Assembly (NCBI RefSeq): GCF_024171605.1
Contig: NZ_JALKAA010000009.1
Location: forward strand, 1 to 64,000
Source: Pontibacter sp. HSC-36F09
GTDB taxonomy: Bacteria > Bacteroidota > Bacteroidia > Cytophagales > Hymenobacteraceae
Length of the DNA stretch: 64,000 bases
Direction: 5' to 3'
Part shown: piece after piece, positions 62,825 to 64,000 of the stretch
How the letters are laid out: each line of letters begins with the position of its first letter
Position numbering within the stretch: the stretch's first letter is position 1
Program-made: the position numbers and the translations under genes
The notes under the pieces: model-generated
What the model was told of the DNA's origin: nothing
Database searches by the model: none
What the model saw: only the letters and a program-made list of their open reading frames with translations

Positions 62825-63148
62825 TTAGGCGAAAATTTTACTTATGTCTGAAATGATAACGAAAACCATGGCCACGACTATAAGGTTAAAGAATATCATA
62901 CCGAACAGGTATAAAAGTTTCTGTTTCTTATATCTCTCCTTTTTCAGGTAACTCTTTAAAATATAAACCAGCCCCAATGGTGAAATGGCAAAGGCCATCA
63001 AAGTGGGTAACCCCACTAATAAGTCAGTTAGGTAATACCCTTGGAGATCCAGGACCCTTAAAGCAATAGACACAAGAATAGATGCACCTAAGGAATACCA
63101 GATTACTTTGTATAGCTTCTTCGCTTTGTATAAATAAGGAGCTTCCAC
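62825..63148 (-). CDS. Small membrane protein of unknown function
   Basis: 107 residues from a GTG at 63148; no ATG gives a better start. Three hydrophobic helices (YSLGASILVSIALRVLDL; TLMAFAISPLGLVYILKSY; LFGMIFFNLIVVAMVFVIIS) separated by basic loops (LKKERYKKQK). No family was recognised. It starts 11 bases after the end of alaS on the same strand, so it is likely in one transcript with it. Confidence 0.6.
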   Translation of the reverse strand: MEAPYLYKAKKLYKVIWYSLGASILVSIALRVLDLQGYYLTDLLVGLPTLMAFAISPLGLVYILKSYLKKERYKKQKLLYLFGMIFFNLIVVAMVFVIISDISKIFA

Positions 63149-63159
63149 ACTTGACCGAC

Positions 63160-64000
63160 TTATGCTATCAAACTCTTAACCAATTCTTCCGCCTTGGCTG
63201 GTACAGCTTGTAATCCAGAAGTGTCTTTACCACCCGCTGTTGCATAGAACGGTTGTCCGCCACCGCCACCTTTGATTTCTTTGGCGAGCTCGCGCACCAT
63301 TTGGCTGGCGTTTAGCTTTCGGTCCGAAACCAAATTGTCTGAAAGCATCACCGCAATCTGTGGTTTGCCGTCAATCTCAGCGGCCAGCACCAGTACCAGA
63401 TTGTCAACTGCCTGACGCATATCAAAAGCCAGTTTCTTGAGGTAATCAGCTGTGCTTACATCTACCTTTTCAGCTACGAAGTTTACGCCGTCGATTGACT
63501 GCGCTTTCTGTACAAGACTTTCTTTGAGCGTGGTGAGTTGCTTCAGCTCAAATTGCTCGAGTTGCTTTTGCAGGGCTTTGTTGTCTTCCTGCAGCTTCTG
63601 TACGGCACCTGAAATATTGCTATGCGTACCCAGTACTTCGCGAACCGCATTCAGTTCGTTCAGTTGCTGCTGCATATGTTCTTCAGCCGATGCTGCCGTA
63701 GTGGCTTCTATACGACGCACACCTGCGGCTACGGAGCTTTCTGACAGAATCTTGAAGTAGCCGATTTCGCCGGTGTTGTGCACGTGCGTACCGCCGCAAA
63801 GCTCAACCGAGTGGTCGCGGTCGAAGGCAATCACACGCACAAACTCGCCGTATTTCTCACCAAAGAGCGCCATCGCACCCATTTCCTTGGCTTGGGCAAT
63901 CGGCACATTGCGCTGCTCTTCTAAAAGTATAGCCTGGCGCACACGCTGGTTGACAATAGTCTCTACCTCGCGCAGCTGCTCGTCGGTTACTTTAGCGAAG
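63160..64000 (-). CDS. alaS: Alanyl-tRNA synthetase, C-terminal part (5' end outside window)
   Basis: 280 codons, running off the right edge; the start is not visible. The editing/zinc domain motif SVELCGGTHVHNTGEIGYFK is present, followed by AAGVRRIEATT, a coiled-coil (about 95-150 of this part, rich in Gln/Leu/Lys) and the DHHA1 domain with KGGGGGQPFYATAGGKD, which clears mischarged tRNA. The fragment is the C-terminal third of AlaS. Confidence 0.95.
   Translation of the reverse strand, partial: FAKVTDEQLREVETIVNQRVRQAILLEEQRNVPIAQAKEMGAMALFGEKYGEFVRVIAFDRDHSVELCGGTHVHNTGEIGYFKILSESSVAAGVRRIEATTAASAEEHMQQQLNELNAVREVLGTHSNISGAVQKLQEDNKALQKQLEQFELKQLTTLKESLVQKAQSIDGVNFVAEKVDVSTADYLKKLAFDMRQAVDNLVLVLAAEIDGKPQIAVMLSDNLVSDRKLNASQMVRELAKEIKGGGGGQPFYATAGGKDTSGLQAVPAKAEELVKSLIA

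Overview
The window looks like a chromosome segment from a Bacteroidota bacterium, most likely order Cytophagales, family Hymenobacteraceae (Pontibacter-like). This is inferred from gene content: a TamL-type Omp85 lipoprotein beside trmH, a DUF4249 lipoprotein behind a carboxypeptidase-regulatory-domain TonB receptor, a PID-CTERM/exosortase cassette, DUF4082/Ig-repeat giant proteins, a fused alpha/beta E1 dehydrogenase and -7 promoter boxes of the TAnnTTTG type. No rRNA or tRNA gene was recognised, so the genus is not proven.

Layout. 1-6792 (minus): the N-terminal 2264 residues of a giant secreted protein, with a signal peptide, a deacetylase-like N-terminal half and about ten Ig-like domains interleaved with two DUF4082 and two He_PIG-type domains. 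7389-40295 (minus): a very large exopolysaccharide locus, read right to left. It holds two GT39-type membrane glycosyltransferases (one broken by an in-frame TAG), an amino-sugar block (oxidoreductase, two acyltransferases, two DegT aminotransferases, an SDR epimerase) with a polyprenyl-phosphate sugar transferase and a small flippase-like protein, then Wza, Wzc, Wzx, ten cytoplasmic glycosyltransferases, a Wzy-like polymerase, a WcaF-like acetyltransferase, GDP-fucose synthase and a small beta-barrel. 40677-43720 (plus): a PID-CTERM mini-protein, an exosortase, an associated membrane protein and the WcaJ-like priming phosphotransferase.

44051-64000: a visibly more GC-rich, housekeeping-like region. 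It contains an ECF sigma/membrane/barrel module, trmH, tamL, a fused E1 dehydrogenase, hemF, a PAP2 phosphatase, a TonB receptor/DUF4249 pair, riboflavin synthase, pcm, an acyl-CoA thioesterase, a protein that resembles DNA polymerase III psi, a thioredoxin-like lipoprotein, gatB, a small membrane protein and the 3' part of alaS.

How it works together (inference): WcaJ primes undecaprenyl phosphate, the ten glycosyltransferases extend the unit, Wzx flips it, Wzy polymerises it, and Wzc/Wza control length and export. The GT2/small-flippase/GT39 set may add an amino sugar on the periplasmic side. The exosortase may process a tiny glycine/arginine-rich surface protein made with the polymer.

The most unusual signals are a heptamer, TATACCT/AGGTATA, strongly over-represented across the window in all reading frames; an amber mutation that splits one GT39 gene; the compact exosortase cassette; and a giant protein whose internal DNA repeats are nearly identical.
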